Below, one piece after another: positions 37,287-37,427 of a stretch of 37,427 nt of DNA. Under the pieces are notes generated by a model. That model was not told the DNA's origin. It ran no database searches and saw only the letters and a program-made list of their open reading frames with translations. The position numbers and the translations under genes are program-made. The DNA is taken from IMG/VR virus record IMGVR_UViG_3300033145_000996, positions 1 through 37,427 of that record. One strand, written 5' to 3'. The stretch is from a virus. Position 1 is the first letter of the stretch; each line of letters opens with the position of its first letter.

Positions 37287-37427
37287 TCAATTATGGTTAA
37301 TCTTCTTAAATTCAATTACCCAACACCAACAATTCGTGTCCCAGCCATAACCTCGCTTTGCGTTGATAGAGTCCCAAAGATTTATAAACCAATCGATAGT
37401 TCTTTCATTATCATTATCAGTCAGCCA
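37287..37427 (-). CDS. 3' end of an ASCH-domain-like phage protein
   Basis: Forty-six C-terminal residues are visible before the window edge (WLTDNDNERTIDWFINLWDS, then INAKRGYGWDTNCWCWVIEF, KKINHN). The string 'LWDSINAKRGYGWDxNxWxWVIEFK' closely matches the C-terminus of phage ASCH-domain ('morphogenetic'-annotated) proteins, where CWCW is usually PWVW. ASCH domains bind RNA or modified nucleosides. The 5' part lies outside the window. Confidence 0.65.
   Translation of the reverse strand, partial: WLTDNDNERTIDWFINLWDSINAKRGYGWDTNCWCWVIEFKKINHN

Noticed and set aside
1-37427. Window as a closed circle: the partial genes at both ends would join in frame
   Set aside because: The join would fuse a hydrophobic 20-residue start to an ASCH-type C-terminus, giving only 66 residues where that family is much longer. 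A one-in-three frame match is not evidence.

Overview
The window looks like the late (structural) half of a tailed phage or prophage genome with a short-tailed, podovirus-type virion. The visible chain is terminase small and large subunits, a portal, a scaffold-like protein, a Bordetella BPP-1/epsilon15-type major capsid protein, a Bbp16-like cement protein, T7 gp11-like adaptor and gp12-like nozzle proteins, a T7-fibre/pectate-lyase tailspike, and gp13/14/15/16-like ejection proteins. No integrase, replication gene, host gene or sheathed-tail gene is visible. Lipoproteins, a spanin-like protein and Sec signals point to a Gram-negative host. The secreted beta-helix proteins with Fn3-like domains would suit a PVC/Planctomycetes-type host, but that is a guess.

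Layout: almost everything is on the minus strand. A full-consensus sigma70-type promoter at 33337-33365 fires leftward into terS and probably drives the roughly 33-kb late block down to position 1. The block runs packaging (33.3-31.2 kb), portal, a string of very small genes (29.0-27.5 kb), scaffold/capsid/cement (27.5-25.0 kb), a long appendage and tail module (24.9-8.5 kb), ejection proteins (11.8-2.4 kb) and an envelope-disruption region (2.35-0.7 kb). That last region holds an i-spanin-like protein, an entericidin-like lipoprotein and a holin-like protein. About 680 bases of non-coding, strongly self-complementary DNA follow (61-737). A small rightward operon (33490-34503) has its own promoter and encodes a lipoprotein metallopeptidase and a possible regulator. 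Leftward accessory genes (34490-37427) then encode YopX-like, permuted-papain-like, HNH-AP2, lipoprotein and ASCH-like proteins.

Most notable points: (1) seven tail or appendage genes between 8.5 and 24.9 kb, including the gp12-like nozzle, start with what read as Sec signal peptides, six of them just downstream of good ribosome-binding sites. (2) The portal gene is broken near its 5' end by an exact 32-bp tandem duplication; removing one copy restores a 586-codon frame from a well-placed start. (3) A non-coding tract holds several folded, partly cloverleaf-like elements. (4) Fourteen genes below about 60 codons or partial were found by reading the gaps, most of them translationally coupled to neighbours.

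All assignments come from reading motifs and gene order by eye. No database search or structure prediction was run.
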